Counted from the first letter of the stretch, positions 43,676 through 52,020 are shown. The stretch is 64,000 nt of DNA from Cellulomonas sp. JH27-2 (GCF_014837175.1 NZ_JACYFR010000002.1:372001-436000), one strand, 5' to 3'. Notes: a model not told the origin generated them from the sequence alone. Made by a program: numbers and translations.

Positions 43676-44646
43676 CCCGACGGTGTCGTCGTCCCGCCGC
43701 CGCCGGTGCTGCCGCCCGCGGTGTACGCCGCGACGTAGTCGACGAGCATCGGCACTCCCGACTGCGTCTGCGCCGTGGGACCGCCGCCGAACGCGTCCGG
43801 GAAGCCGCCGCCGATCGCGACGTTGAGGATCATGAAGAACCCGTGGTGCGTCGCGTTGTTCCACGTCGTCGCGTCCACCTGGTTCGCGTTGACGGTGAAG
43901 AAGTTCGAGCCGTCGAGGTAGAAGCGCAGCTGCTCCGGCGACACGCTGCGATCGAGCTCGGCTGCGTAGGTGTGGAAGCCGGTCTGGCAGCCGGAGCACG
44001 CGCGTTCGCCGCTGCCGAGCCCGGTGGTCTCGTTGCACGGACCGCCGGGGGAGGTCCCGCAGTGCAGGGTCGCGAACTCCGAGCTGCGTCCGTTGATGTC
44101 CTCCAGCACGTCGATCTCGCCGATGCCGGGCCAGCCGCTCGCACCCGTCCCGCGTGCTGCGGCGCCCAGCGCCCAGAACGCGGGCCAGTACCCGGCCGCC
44201 GCCGCACCGCTGACGTTGGGCTGCTGGATCCGGGCCTCGAGGCGCAGCTTGCCGCCGGCGGGTGCCGCCAGGTCGGTGCGCTGCGTCTCGACCCGGCCAC
44301 TGGTCCAGCTGCCGTTCGCGGCACGGATCGGCTTGATCGCGAGGTTGCCGTTGCCGTCTTGGTACACGTTTGCCGTGCTGTTGGTCATGGTCTCGATCTC
44401 GCCGGTGCCCCAGTTCGCCGCGCCCCCGGGGTAGCCGGTGCCGAGGTCGTAGAGCCAGTTGGCCGTGTTGAGCCCGGTGCCGGCGGCTCCCGTGAAGTCG
44501 TCGGCGAACACCTGCGTCCAGCCGGACGGGGTCGGCGGGGTCGACGCGGACGCGGGCCCGGCGAACGTCGTCGCGGCCAGCGTGAGCGCTGCGGCGACGA
44601 CGACACCGACGCGCAGACCGCGTCCGCGGCGTGTGGATCCGAACAT
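43294..44646 (-). CDS. Secreted GH16 endo-1,3(4)-beta-glucanase with CBM13
   Basis: 450 residues. Signal peptide (about 1-34, ending GPASA-ST), then the GH16 jelly-roll (residues 38-305) with the catalytic motif GIGEIDVLEDING (Glu-x-Asp-x-x-Glu) near 170, and FWALGAAARG and WPGIGE upstream. A Gly/Thr/Ser linker joins a C-terminal CBM13 (about 325-450) with three Gln-x-Trp repeats such as VQIWDC and LQIWDC. It is a laminarinase/lichenase-type enzyme acting outside the cell. GAAGAGG seven bases before the ATG decides the start. A 390-bp non-coding stretch with a LacI-type operator precedes it. Confidence 0.93.
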   Translation of the reverse strand: MFGSTRRGRGLRVGVVVAAALTLAATTFAGPASASTPPTPSGWTQVFADDFTGAAGTGLNTANWLYDLGTGYPGGAANWGTGEIETMTNSTANVYQDGNGNLAIKPIRAANGSWTSGRVETQRTDLAAPAGGKLRLEARIQQPNVSGAAAAGYWPAFWALGAAARGTGASGWPGIGEIDVLEDINGRSSEFATLHCGTSPGGPCNETTGLGSGERACSGCQTGFHTYAAELDRSVSPEQLRFYLDGSNFFTVNANQVDATTWNNATHHGFFMILNVAIGGGFPDAFGGGPTAQTQSGVPMLVDYVAAYTAGGSTGGGGTTTPSGGSITNANGLCLDNNAANASNGNKVQIWDCNASVAQKWTFVQAGTTLHVQGKCLDIPGGATANGTKLQIWDCNNTAAQVWIPRADGSYYNPQADKCLDDPAGSTTRGTQVQIWTCNGQSPQRWTLHS

Positions 44647-45036
44647 GTGATGCCTCTTCTCAGACGTGTCTTCGGACGTGTCCCGGGTGATCGGCCGTCG
44701 ACGTCGACGGGGCCCGGGAGCTCGTGACGCGCAGATCGCGCGCGGCATCGCCGGGCGCGTGGCGCGCGCTCGGTGATGGCGTCGTCCGGCGCGCGGCCTG
44801 CGGGTCGAGTCGCGGCGTCGGCTAGGGGATCGGCTCAGGTGGGAGCGGGTGTGCTGGGTTGGGACTTCGGGCGACGTCGGCCGTGGCTCGGGGCAGCACT
44901 GCACCGTGCTGCTCGCTGGGCCGGCCGTGCATACTGGAAGCGCTTCCAGCAGCGCGCCCATCCTGAACCCTTACCAGTCGGTAGTCAAGAGGAACGGACA
45001 AATCACCGGACGCCGCCAGCCCTCCGGCGGCGGTGG
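44647..45036 (-). other. 390-bp non-coding leader and promoter region of GH16
   Basis: No convincing gene on either strand. A promoter and operator sit at its far end (44934-44988). If that promoter is used, the GH16 mRNA has a leader of about 307 bases. GACGTGTC occurs twice with a 12-bp period (44663-44670, 44675-44682) just before the Shine-Dalgarno. No known riboswitch was recognised. Confidence 0.5.
44934..44988 (-). promoter_or_regulatory. GH16 promoter with LacI-type operator
   Basis: On the minus strand: -35 TTGACT (44988-44983), 17-bp spacer, -10 CAGGAT (44965-44960), predicted start near 44953. The 16-bp perfect palindrome CTGGAAGCGCTTCCAG (44949-44934) begins about 4 bases downstream of that start. 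It has the central CG-containing dyad and half-site of LacI-family operators. Binding would block promoter clearance. Confidence 0.75.
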
Positions 45037-46056
45037 TCAGTCGGTCCCGGGTGCCGAGCCTCGCACCACCAGATGCGTCGCGAGCTTCTTCGGACGCGGG
45101 CGTTCGCCGCCGATGACCTGCACGGTCATGGCGGCGAGCGCCTCACCGAGCTCCCGGATCGGCTGGTGCACGGTCGTCAGCCCCGGGTCCGTCTGGTCGG
45201 CGATCGTCAGGTCGTCGAAGCCGACGACGGCCACGTCCTGCGGCACGCGCAGACCTCGCGCCTTGATCGCGCCCAGTGCACCCGCGGCCATGTTGTCCGA
45301 CGCCGCGAACACGCCGTCGACGGCGGGGTAGCGGTCGAGCAGGCGGTCGAGGGCGAGCGCGCCGCCGCGCGGCGTGAAGTCGGCCGTCGCGAGCCCGACC
45401 GGCTCGACGCCCGCCTCGTCCATCGCATCGACGAACCCGCGGTGGCGGTCGATCGAGGCCTGCAGGTCCATGGGGCCGGCGATCATCACGACCCTCCGCC
45501 GCCCGAGCGCGAGCAGGTGCTCGGCGGCCTGGCGACCGCCCTGCGCGTTGTCGACGTCGACGAACCACGCCGGCTCGGCGCCCACCGGGCGTCCGCAGAA
45601 CACGACCGGCAGGTCCGTCAGGTGGGCCGCACCCGCCAGCCAGTCGTCGCCGCCGGGCGCGATGACCATGAAGCCGTCGGCGCGCCCCGAGCGCAGCATG
45701 CGCTTGAGCCGGTCCTGACCGCGGGCCGAGGCGGCCAGCATCAGGGTCAGGTCGAGGTCGGCACGGTCCAGCTCGGTCGCCACGCCCAGGATGATCTGCG
45801 CGTAGAAGGGGTCGACGAAGAGCGTGGGGTCCTCGTTCGCCACGGCGAGCACCACGGCGCCGGCGTGGTTCGTGGCGAGCGCCCGTGCGGAGGCGTTCGG
45901 CACCCAGCCCAGCTCACGGACGGCAGCCTGGACCGCCTCACGCTTGGCCGCGCTGACGTTGGGCAGGTTGTTGACCGCGCGCGACGCGGCCGCGCGGGAG
46001 ACGCCTGCGCGCCGGGCCACCTCGTCGAGCGTGGGTGGGCGCCTGGAGGGGTCCAT
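45037..46056 (-). CDS. LacI-family regulator
   Basis: 339 residues. The N-terminal helix-turn-helix PTLDEVARRAGVSRAAASRA is followed by the hinge helix PNASARALATNHAGAVV and a periplasmic-binding-protein-like ligand domain (VFAASDNMAAGALGAIKARG; VGFDDLTIADQTDPGLTTVH). GGAGG about nine bases upstream supports ATG 46056. The gene directly precedes the GH16 gene on the same strand, and a palindrome of the LacI type lies between them, so repression of the glucanases by a released beta-glucan fragment is the likely role. Ligand is inferred only. Confidence 0.9.
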   Translation of the reverse strand: MDPSRRPPTLDEVARRAGVSRAAASRAVNNLPNVSAAKREAVQAAVRELGWVPNASARALATNHAGAVVLAVANEDPTLFVDPFYAQIILGVATELDRADLDLTLMLAASARGQDRLKRMLRSGRADGFMVIAPGGDDWLAGAAHLTDLPVVFCGRPVGAEPAWFVDVDNAQGGRQAAEHLLALGRRRVVMIAGPMDLQASIDRHRGFVDAMDEAGVEPVGLATADFTPRGGALALDRLLDRYPAVDGVFAASDNMAAGALGAIKARGLRVPQDVAVVGFDDLTIADQTDPGLTTVHQPIRELGEALAAMTVQVIGGERPRPKKLATHLVVRGSAPGTD

Positions 46057-46169
46057 GCGCGCGGGAGCCTCCTTGGTCCGTGCGTGGCGCCCTCGATGCC
46101 GGGCGCGCGACATCCACGGTAGCCGAGCGGACGTCGCGTCCCGCGCGGACCTGCAGGTGGCGCGCGGGT

Positions 46170-47012
46170 TCACCCGGTGACGGTGTGCCGCTGGCGTCCC
46201 AGCCCGTCGATCTCGATCTCGACGACGTCGCCGGTGCGCAGGTACTCGAAGCGGCCCGAGAGCGCGACGCCCTGCGGGGTGCCGGTGCAGATGACGTCGC
46301 CCGGCTCGAGCGCCATGTACTGCGACAGGCCCCACACCAGGTGGTCGACGTCGAAGATCATGTCCGCGGTCGACGAGTCCTGACGCGCCTCGCCGTTCAC
46401 CCACGAGCGCAGGCCCAGCCGGGTCGCGTCGACCTCGTCGGCCGGCACCAGGACCGGGCCCAACGGCGCGAACGCCGGTCCGCACTTGCCCTTGGACCAC
46501 TGGCCGCCGGACTCCTCGAGCTGCCACGCCCGCTCGCTCAGGTCGTCCACGACCGTGTAGCCGGCGATGTGCGCCCGGGCGTCGGCGGGCGAGGGCAGGT
46601 AGGTGGCGCGACGCCCGACGACGATCGCGAGCTCGACCTCCCAGTCCAGCTTGGTCGAGCCCGGCGGGAGCGGCACGTCGTCGTCGGGGCCCACCACGGT
46701 GTTGGGGTGCTTGAGGAAGACGATGGGCGCGCTCGGCGGCTGCGCGCCGGACTCGGCGGCGTGCGCGGCGTAGTTCTGCCCGATGCAGATGACGGCGGCG
46801 GGCCGCGCGACGGGGGCGCCGCGCCGCATCTCGTCGGCGCCCGCGAGCTCGGGCAGGTCGGCGAGGGCCGCGCGGGCGCGGGCGATGCCGTCGGCGGCCA
46901 GGAACGTGCCGTCGATGTCGGCGGTCACCGACGACAGGTCGCGGACGACGCCGTCGTCCCCGATCACCGCGGGGGTCTCGTGGCCGACGGGTCCGAGGCG
47001 GAGCAGGTGCAT
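46170..47012 (-). CDS. FAH-family hydrolase, probable 2,4-diketo-3-deoxy-L-fuconate hydrolase
   Basis: 280-residue fumarylacetoacetate-hydrolase-fold enzyme that cuts a C-C bond in a diketo acid. Metal ligands and family motifs: VICIGQNYAAHAAE near residue 77, DWEVELAIVVGRRA near 125, YTVVDDLSERAWQ near 155, and DVICTGTPQGVALS near 240. In the L-fucose pathway the products are pyruvate and L-lactate. The assignment rests on the L-fuconate dehydratase, SDR and AKR genes next to it. GGAGG lies seven bases before the ATG. Confidence 0.85.
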   Translation of the reverse strand: MHLLRLGPVGHETPAVIGDDGVVRDLSSVTADIDGTFLAADGIARARAALADLPELAGADEMRRGAPVARPAAVICIGQNYAAHAAESGAQPPSAPIVFLKHPNTVVGPDDDVPLPPGSTKLDWEVELAIVVGRRATYLPSPADARAHIAGYTVVDDLSERAWQLEESGGQWSKGKCGPAFAPLGPVLVPADEVDATRLGLRSWVNGEARQDSSTADMIFDVDHLVWGLSQYMALEPGDVICTGTPQGVALSGRFEYLRTGDVVEIEIDGLGRQRHTVTG

Positions 47013-47048
47013 GGTCGTCCTCCGGTGCTGGGTGCGGTTCGGGGTCTG

Positions 47049-48047
47049 TCAGGCGGGCAGAGAGACGTGGTGGTCGTCGAGCAGGCCGCGGTGGACGAGG
47101 TCCGCCCACAGTCCGTCCGGGACGACGGCCGCGGCGCGTTCGACCGTCTGGCGCACCTGCGCGACGTCGCGCACGCCGACGACCGTGCTGACGACCGCGG
47201 GGTGGCGGCGCACGAACGCGAGCGCCGCCTCGGGAAGCGTCACGCCGTGCTCGCCGCAGACGGACGCGACGGCCCGGGCCCGCGCGACCAGCTCGGCGGG
47301 TGCGGTCGCGTAGTCGTAGGTGGCGTCGGCGGCCGGGACGTCGCGGGACAGCAGGCCGGAGTTGTAGACGCCGGCGACGACGACCGCGACGCCGCGCTCC
47401 TGGGCGGCGGGCAGCAGGTCGGCCGCCGCGGGCTGCTCGAGCAGCGTGTAGCGCCCTGCGCACATGACGACGTCGACGTCGCACTCGCGCACGAACCGCG
47501 TGAGCATCGCGGACTGGTTCATGCCCGCGCCGATCGCGCCGACCACACCCTGGTCGCGGAGCTCGACGAGGGTCTCGACACCTGTCGTCGCGGCCTGCTG
47601 CCCGTGCTCGTCGGGGTCGTGCAGGTAGACGACGTCGAATCGGTCCAGCCCGGTGCGCCGCAGGCTGTCGTCCAGCGAGCGCAGGATGCCGTCGCGGGAG
47701 AAGTCCCAGCGGCGCACGTGATCGGCCGGCACGTCGAACCCCTGGTGGTCGCGTCGGGACGCGGTCGCCGGCGAGGGTTCCAGCACACGCCCGACCTTCG
47801 TCGACACGACCAGCTCGTGGCGCGGCCTGCCCACGAGGGCGGCCCCGAGACGCCGCTCGGACAGGCCGAGGCCGTAGTGCGGCGCGGTGTCGAAGTACCG
47901 GATTCCGGCGTCCCACGCGGCGTCGACGGCCGCCCGGGCCACGTCGTCGGACGTCGCCCGGTACAGGTTGCCCAGCTGCGCGGCACCGAACCCGAGCTCG
48001 GTGACGGCGACGGCGGTGCGGGCGATCCCTCGTCGGGCGAGCGTCAC
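47049..48047 (-). CDS. Aldo/keto reductase, probable L-fucose (D-threo-aldose) dehydrogenase
   Basis: 332 residues, TIM-barrel AKR. Start FGAAQLGNLYRATSDDVA near residue 20, catalytic Asp-Tyr region AGIRYFDTAPHYGLGLSERR near 55, Lys in STKVGRVLEPSP near 85, and the cofactor-binding segment RQTVERAA near the C-terminus. This subgroup includes D-threo-aldose 1-dehydrogenase, which oxidises L-fucose to its lactone. The GTG start overlaps the SDR stop by four bases. With the fuconate dehydratase, SDR and FAH genes it forms a near-complete non-phosphorylative pathway. Confidence 0.84.
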   Translation of the reverse strand: MTLARRGIARTAVAVTELGFGAAQLGNLYRATSDDVARAAVDAAWDAGIRYFDTAPHYGLGLSERRLGAALVGRPRHELVVSTKVGRVLEPSPATASRRDHQGFDVPADHVRRWDFSRDGILRSLDDSLRRTGLDRFDVVYLHDPDEHGQQAATTGVETLVELRDQGVVGAIGAGMNQSAMLTRFVRECDVDVVMCAGRYTLLEQPAAADLLPAAQERGVAVVVAGVYNSGLLSRDVPAADATYDYATAPAELVARARAVASVCGEHGVTLPEAALAFVRRHPAVVSTVVGVRDVAQVRQTVERAAAVVPDGLWADLVHRGLLDDHHVSLPA

Positions 48048-48796
48048 GGCGTGCGGACCCGCAGGGCGGCCATGCCGCCGTCGACGGCCAGGACCGTCCC
48101 GGTCGTCGCGGCGGCGAGCGGGCTGGCGAGGTAGCACACGGCGTGGGCGACCTCGGCGGGCCCGACGAGGCGGCCCGTCGGCTGCCGCGCCGCGAGAGCG
48201 GCTCGCTCGGCGGACGGGTCCGCGGCCTGGTCCAGCAGCCGACCCACCCAGGGCGTGTCGACCGTGCCGGGGTTGACGCAGTTCACGCGGATCCCGGCGC
48301 GTACGTGGTCGGCGGCCATGGCGCGGGTGAGGGCCTCGACGGCTCCCTTGGACGCCGAGTAGATCGCACGCGCCGGCAGGCCGACGGTCGCGGCGACCGA
48401 GCACGTGTTGACGATCGCTGCGTGGGACGAGCGCTCGAGGTGGGGGAGCGCAGCGCGCGTCACGCGCACCAGGCCCATGACGTTGACGTCCAGGACCCGC
48501 GACCACTGCGCGTCGTCGTGGTCCGCGATCGTCCCGACGGCACCGATGCCGGCGTTGTTGACCAGGATGTCGATGCCCCCGAGACGATCCGCGGCCTCGG
48601 CGACGGCGGACCGCACGGCGTCGTCGTCGCAGACGTCCGCGACGAGCGAGACCGCGCCGTCGGGCACGCCCTGCGTCTCGCGGTCGATCGACGCCACCCG
48701 CGCTCCGCGGGCCAGCATCGCGGTCACGATCGCGGCGCCGATCCCCGACGCGCCGCCGGTCACGACGGCCGCCAGGCCGCCGAGCTCGTCGTCCAT
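48044..48796 (-). CDS. SDR oxidoreductase, probable 2-keto-3-deoxy-L-fuconate dehydrogenase
   Basis: Classical short-chain dehydrogenase, 250 residues, NAD(P)-dependent. Cofactor motif VVTGGASGIGAAIVTAM near residue 12, NNAGIGAVG near 82, the active-site Ser in VNTCSVAATVG near 135, Tyr-x3-Lys in YSASKGAVEALTRA near 150, and NCVNPGTVDTPW. Strong GAGGAGG five bases before the ATG. It is first on the minus strand and divergent from the dehydratase. The role follows from its neighbours, not from a substrate-specific motif. Confidence 0.85.
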   Translation of the reverse strand: MDDELGGLAAVVTGGASGIGAAIVTAMLARGARVASIDRETQGVPDGAVSLVADVCDDDAVRSAVAEAADRLGGIDILVNNAGIGAVGTIADHDDAQWSRVLDVNVMGLVRVTRAALPHLERSSHAAIVNTCSVAATVGLPARAIYSASKGAVEALTRAMAADHVRAGIRVNCVNPGTVDTPWVGRLLDQAADPSAERAALAARQPTGRLVGPAEVAHAVCYLASPLAAATTGTVLAVDGGMAALRVRTP

Positions 48797-48892
48797 GCAT
48801 CCTCCTCGAGCAGGTCGGCAGTCAACGTAACGCACGCGGCGCCCGTCGAGCGACCAATCATCCGAGGTATGACACTCCGCGTGGGGTGTGAG

Positions 48893-48955
48893 TTGACGCC
48901 ACGTGCACGTCAGGCCTAGCGTCCGGCGCGTAAACATCGGATGTTCGTCCGATGT
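48893..48955 (+). promoter_or_regulatory. Promoter and operator for the fuconate dehydratase gene
   Basis: TTGACG (48893-48898), 18-bp spacer, TAGCGT (48917-48922), start near 48929. The dyad ACATCGGA-N6-TCCGATGT (48934-48955) lies just downstream of the start, with 8-bp arms. It is the obvious site for the FCD-GntR regulator at 50305. A TCCGA half-site occurs at 48861-48865, nearer the divergent SDR gene. Confidence 0.75.
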
Positions 48956-48976
48956 GTCCACGGGGAGCAGGGCAGC

Positions 48977-50290
48977 ATGGCCAGGATCGTCGACGTCGTC
49001 GTCGAGGACGTCCGTTTTCCCACGTCACGCACGGCCGACGGCTCGGACGCGATGAACCACGACGCGGACTACTCCGCGGCCTACGTCGTCCTGCGCACGG
49101 ACGAGGAGAAGCTCGCGGGCTACGGCCTGACCTTCACCATCGGCCGGGGCAACGACCTCGTCGCGCAGGCGGCGCGGCAGCAGGCGGCGTGGCTCGTCGG
49201 CCGCGACGTCGACGAGCTTGCTGCGGACATGGGTGCGGTCCACCGCGCGCTGTCCGCGGACTCCCAGCTGCGCTGGCTCGGGCCCGAGAAGGGCGTCGTC
49301 CACCTCTCGCTGGCGGCCGTGCTGAACGCCGCGTGGGACCTGGTGGCTCGCCGCGCGGGCGTCCCGCTGTGGCAGCTGTTGGTCGAGCTGACGCCCGAGC
49401 AGCTCGCCGACGTCGCCGACCTGCGCTACCTGTCCGACGCGATCACGCGGGACGAGGCCGTCGCGCTGCTGCGCGAACGGGCCGGGACGAAGCCCGAACG
49501 CATCGCCCACCTGCGCGAACGTGGCTACCCCGTCTACACGACGTCGGCGGGCTGGCTGGGCTACGACGACGACAAGCTGCGCCGGCTGTGCCAGGAGGCC
49601 GTGGACGCGGGCTACTCGCACGTGAAGCTCAAGGTGGGCGCGGACCTGGCCGACGACGTGCGGCGCTGCGGCATCGCGCGCGAGGTGATCGGCCCCGACC
49701 GGCACCTGATGATCGACGCGAACCAGGTGTGGGACGTGCCGCAGGCGATCGAGTGGGTGCGCGCGCTGGCGCGGTTCGACCCGCTGTGGATCGAGGAGCC
49801 GACGTCCCCCGACGACGTGCTGGGCCACGCGGAGATCCGCCGACGCGTCGCACCCGTGCGCGTCGCGACGGGGGAGCACTGCCACAACCGCGTGATGTTC
49901 AAGCAGCTCCTGCAGGCGCAGGCGCTCGACTACCTGCAGCTCGACACCGGCCGGCTGGCCAGCATCAACGAGATCGTCGCCGTCCTGCTGCTCGCCGCGA
50001 AGTTCGGCGTCCCCGTGTGCCCGCACGCCGGCGGTGTCGGGCTGTGCGAGATGGTCCAGCACGTCTCCGTCCTGGACTACGTCGCGATCGGCGCCTCCCT
50101 CGACGGTCGCGTCACCGAGTACGTCGACCACCTGCACGAGCACTTCGCCGACCCGGTCGCCGTCGCCGACACCGGCTGGGGCCCGGGTTACGTCCTGCCG
50201 ACGCAGCCGGGCTACTCCACGCAGATGCACGCGGCGTCCGTGGAGCGCTTCCGGTTCCCGGCGGGAGCGGAGTGGGCGGGCGGCGCGTAG
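48977..50290 (+). CDS. L-fuconate dehydratase (enolase superfamily)
   Basis: 437 residues, mandelate-racemase subgroup. Order: N-terminal capping domain with [16 protein letters not shown] near residue 25; Lys-x-Lys catalytic pair in [14 protein letters not shown] near 220; metal ligands in [10 protein letters not shown] near 250 and [11 protein letters not shown] near 275; and the acidic residue and His in [16 protein letters not shown] near 300 and [15 protein letters not shown] near 350. The GEHxxNR and [10 protein letters not shown] strings are those of L-fuconate dehydratase and its human homologue. It dehydrates fuconate to 2-keto-3-deoxyfuconate. The ATG has GGGGAG upstream. Confidence 0.88.
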   Translation: MARIVDVVVEDVRFPTSRTADGSDAMNHDADYSAAYVVLRTDEEKLAGYGLTFTIGRGNDLVAQAARQQAAWLVGRDVDELAADMGAVHRALSADSQLRWLGPEKGVVHLSLAAVLNAAWDLVARRAGVPLWQLLVELTPEQLADVADLRYLSDAITRDEAVALLRERAGTKPERIAHLRERGYPVYTTSAGWLGYDDDKLRRLCQEAVDAGYSHVKLKVGADLADDVRRCGIAREVIGPDRHLMIDANQVWDVPQAIEWVRALARFDPLWIEEPTSPDDVLGHAEIRRRVAPVRVATGEHCHNRVMFKQLLQAQALDYLQLDTGRLASINEIVAVLLLAAKFGVPVCPHAGGVGLCEMVQHVSVLDYVAIGASLDGRVTEYVDHLHEHFADPVAVADTGWGPGYVLPTQPGYSTQMHAASVERFRFPAGAEWAGGA

Positions 50291-50304
50291 GGGATACTCG
50301 CGCC

Positions 50305-51018
50305 ATGTCCCGCACCGACGAGGTCGTCGCCGCCGTCCAGCGCATGGTCCTGGACGGCCGGCTGGCCGCCGGCGACCGGCTCCCGGTGGAGCAGGACCTG
50401 GCCGACGAGCTGGGCGTGTCCCGAGGCTCGCTGCGCGAAGGCGTGCGTGCTCTGGTCACGCTCGGCATCCTCGAGACCCGCCAGGGCGACGGCACCTACG
50501 TCACGCGGCTCGACCCCGCACGGCTGCTGGGCTCGATGGGCTTCTTCGCCGACCTGCACTCCGACGGCAGCGCGCAGCCCTTCCACGCCGTGCGGCGCCT
50601 GCTCGAGACCGAGGCCGCGGGCCTGGCCGCGACCCGGATCGACGCCGCGTCGCTCGCCAGGGCTCGTGGGGTCCTCGACGGTGTCCGCGACCTCCTGAGC
50701 GCCACCCCCGTGGACCACGAGGCGTTCATCGCCACCGACATCGAGTTCCACCGCATCGTCGCCGAGCAGTGCGGCAACCCCGTCCTCGCGGCGCTGGTCG
50801 ACGCGTTCGGCAGCCGAACCGCCCGCACGCGGCTGTGGCGCGGTCTGCACGACGAGGGCTCCGAGGAGCGCACGTGGCACGAGCACGACGCCATCTGGCG
50901 CGCGCTGGCCACGGGCGACGCCGACGCCGCGCGGATCCGCATGGCCGCGCACCTACTGGGCGTCGAGGACGCGGTGCGCGAAGCCGCGCCCGACGAGGCA
51001 GCGATCGACGAGGACTGA
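50305..51018 (+). CDS. FCD-type GntR-family regulator
   Basis: 237 residues. N-terminal winged helix-turn-helix (LADELGVSRGSLREGVRALV near residue 32, then TRQGDGTYVTRLD). The C-terminal FCD ligand domain carries metal-binding His positions, as in ATDIEFHRIVAEQCGNP near 145 and the later HEHDAIWRALATGDADAA. Its ligand is probably a fucose-pathway intermediate, and its operator the dyad at 48934-48955. GATACT ends six bases before the ATG, suggesting that a leaderless mRNA is also made. It follows the dehydratase in the same direction. Confidence 0.88.
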   Translation: MSRTDEVVAAVQRMVLDGRLAAGDRLPVEQDLADELGVSRGSLREGVRALVTLGILETRQGDGTYVTRLDPARLLGSMGFFADLHSDGSAQPFHAVRRLLETEAAGLAATRIDAASLARARGVLDGVRDLLSATPVDHEAFIATDIEFHRIVAEQCGNPVLAALVDAFGSRTARTRLWRGLHDEGSEERTWHEHDAIWRALATGDADAARIRMAAHLLGVEDAVREAAPDEAAIDED

Positions 51019-51024
51019 GAGCGC

Positions 51025-51501
51025 TCAGCCGTCCAGGCGTGCCGCCACGTCGGCCGGGAAGCCGCCGGTCGCGATCGGACCCCACCGCGTGATCTCGATG
51101 CGGATCAAGGACTTGTTCTGGACGCGCATCGCCGCTCGGTACTCGTCCCAGTCCGGGTGCTCGCCGGCGATGCACCGGTAGTAGTCGACCAGCGCGTCCT
51201 CCGCCTCGGGCATGTGCAGCACCTCGGCGTCCCCGTCGACCTGCACCCACGGCCCCCCGAAGTCGTCGGACAGCACGCACACGCTGACCCACGGCTCGCG
51301 CTCGGCGTTGACGGCCTTGGCGCGCCCCGGGTACGTCGAGATCACGAGCCGCCCTTCGTCGTCGACGCCGCCGCTGACTGGCGACACCTGCGGAAGCCCG
51401 TCCTCGCGCGACGTCACGAGGATGAAGTGGTGCCGCGTGCGGACGAAGTCCAGCAGCTCCGGCAGGTCGACGCGGCGCGTGGTGGCGATGGTGCGAGGCA
51501 T
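51025..51501 (-). CDS. PPOX-class flavin/F420-dependent oxidoreductase family protein
   Basis: 158 residues of the split-barrel flavin/F420-binding fold. Characteristic stretches are HFILVTSREDGLPQVSPVSG near residue 26, RLVISTYPGRAKAVN near 52, and PWVQVDGDAEVLHMP near 85. The TIGR03618-like group often binds F420 in actinobacteria. TAGCCT at 51513-51508 ends six bases before the ATG and there is no Shine-Dalgarno, so it is likely leaderless. It converges with the GntR gene. Confidence 0.82.
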   Translation of the reverse strand: MPRTIATTRRVDLPELLDFVRTRHHFILVTSREDGLPQVSPVSGGVDDEGRLVISTYPGRAKAVNAEREPWVSVCVLSDDFGGPWVQVDGDAEVLHMPEAEDALVDYYRCIAGEHPDWDEYRAAMRVQNKSLIRIEITRWGPIATGGFPADVAARLDG

Positions 51502-51544
51502 CCGCCCAGGCTACGCGTCGGCGTAGGAGCAGGAAGAACGACGA

Positions 51545-51574
51545 AGGCCACCTCCGACTGCTCGGTGGTGGCCT
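51545..51574 (-). terminator. Terminator of the tRNA-Gly/Cys/Val run
   Basis: Hairpin with an 8-bp outer stem (51545-51552 with 51567-51574), one T-T mismatch, then CCGA/TCGG and a 4-base loop. It sits about 19 bases beyond the encoded CCA of tRNA-Val. Confidence 0.7.
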
Positions 51575-51592
51575 CGTAACCTGCTGTGGATC

Positions 51593-51667
51593 TGGTGGGC
51601 GATACTGGGATCGAACCAGTGACCTCTTCCGTGTCAGGGAAGCGCGCTACCGCTGCGCCAATCGCCC
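51593..51667 (-). tRNA. tRNA-Val(GAC)
   Basis: Cloverleaf from GGGCGAT at the 5' end to ATCGCCC at the 3' end; anticodon loop CTGACAC, anticodon GAC. CCA is encoded. Third of three tRNAs read on the minus strand. Confidence 0.95.
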
Positions 51668-51698
51668 ATGGGGTACTGCCGGTGAAGCTGGTGCTGAG

Positions 51699-51769
51699 AG
51701 GTGGAGATGGGATTCGAACCCACGTATACGGCTTTGCAGGCCGCTGCCTCGCCTCTCGGCCACTCCACC
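51699..51769 (-). tRNA. tRNA-Cys(GCA)
   Basis: Acceptor stem GGTGGAG/CTCCACC, T-arm GGGTTCGAATCCC, anticodon loop CTGCAAA, anticodon GCA. CCA is not encoded. Between tRNA-Gly and tRNA-Val. Confidence 0.95.
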
Positions 51770-51816
51770 CTGAGACCGCAGTCCAGCGCGGCCGAGGCCG
51801 AGAAGGAATGTCTCCG

Positions 51817-51888
51817 AGCGGACGACGGGATTCGAACCCGCGACCCTCACCTTGGCAAGGTGATGCTCTACCACTGAGCCACGTCCGC
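51817..51888 (-). tRNA. tRNA-Gly(GCC)
   Basis: Acceptor stem GCGGACG/CGTCCGC, T-arm GGGTTCGAATCCC, anticodon loop TTGCCAA, anticodon GCC. CCA is not encoded. First of the three-tRNA run. Confidence 0.95.
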
Positions 51889-51933
51889 AACGCACGTCCC
51901 CCGGTTCTCACCGGCGTTCCGTGTGCGTCCCAG

Positions 51934-51963
51934 ACTCTAACCGAGTCTTGGGGCAGGAGCCAA
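51934..51963 (-). promoter_or_regulatory. Promoter of the tRNA run
   Basis: Minus strand TTGGCT (51963-51958), 18-bp spacer, TAGAGT (51939-51934), 46 bases before tRNA-Gly. A short inverted repeat AGACTC-N5-GAGTCT (51932-51948) overlaps the -10. Confidence 0.55.
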
Positions 51964-52020
51964 ACCGGCTCCCCGTGGGCACCGTCAACCGCATGATCAC
52001 GGGCCAGTTAGCGTGTGGAC

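Noticed and set aside
41552..43680. CRISPR-like repeats in the CBM13 segments
   Set aside because: The similarity is protein-coding ricin-type repeats, without regular spacers.
44647..44961. Extension of GH16 upstream through a DTSEDTSE-like repeat
   Set aside because: The signal peptide starts at 44646 with a good Shine-Dalgarno; the repeat is only the tandem GACGTGTC in the leader.
46087..46106. Hairpin between the FAH and lacI genes as terminator
   Set aside because: Only a 6-bp stem with an 8-base loop, which is common by chance here.
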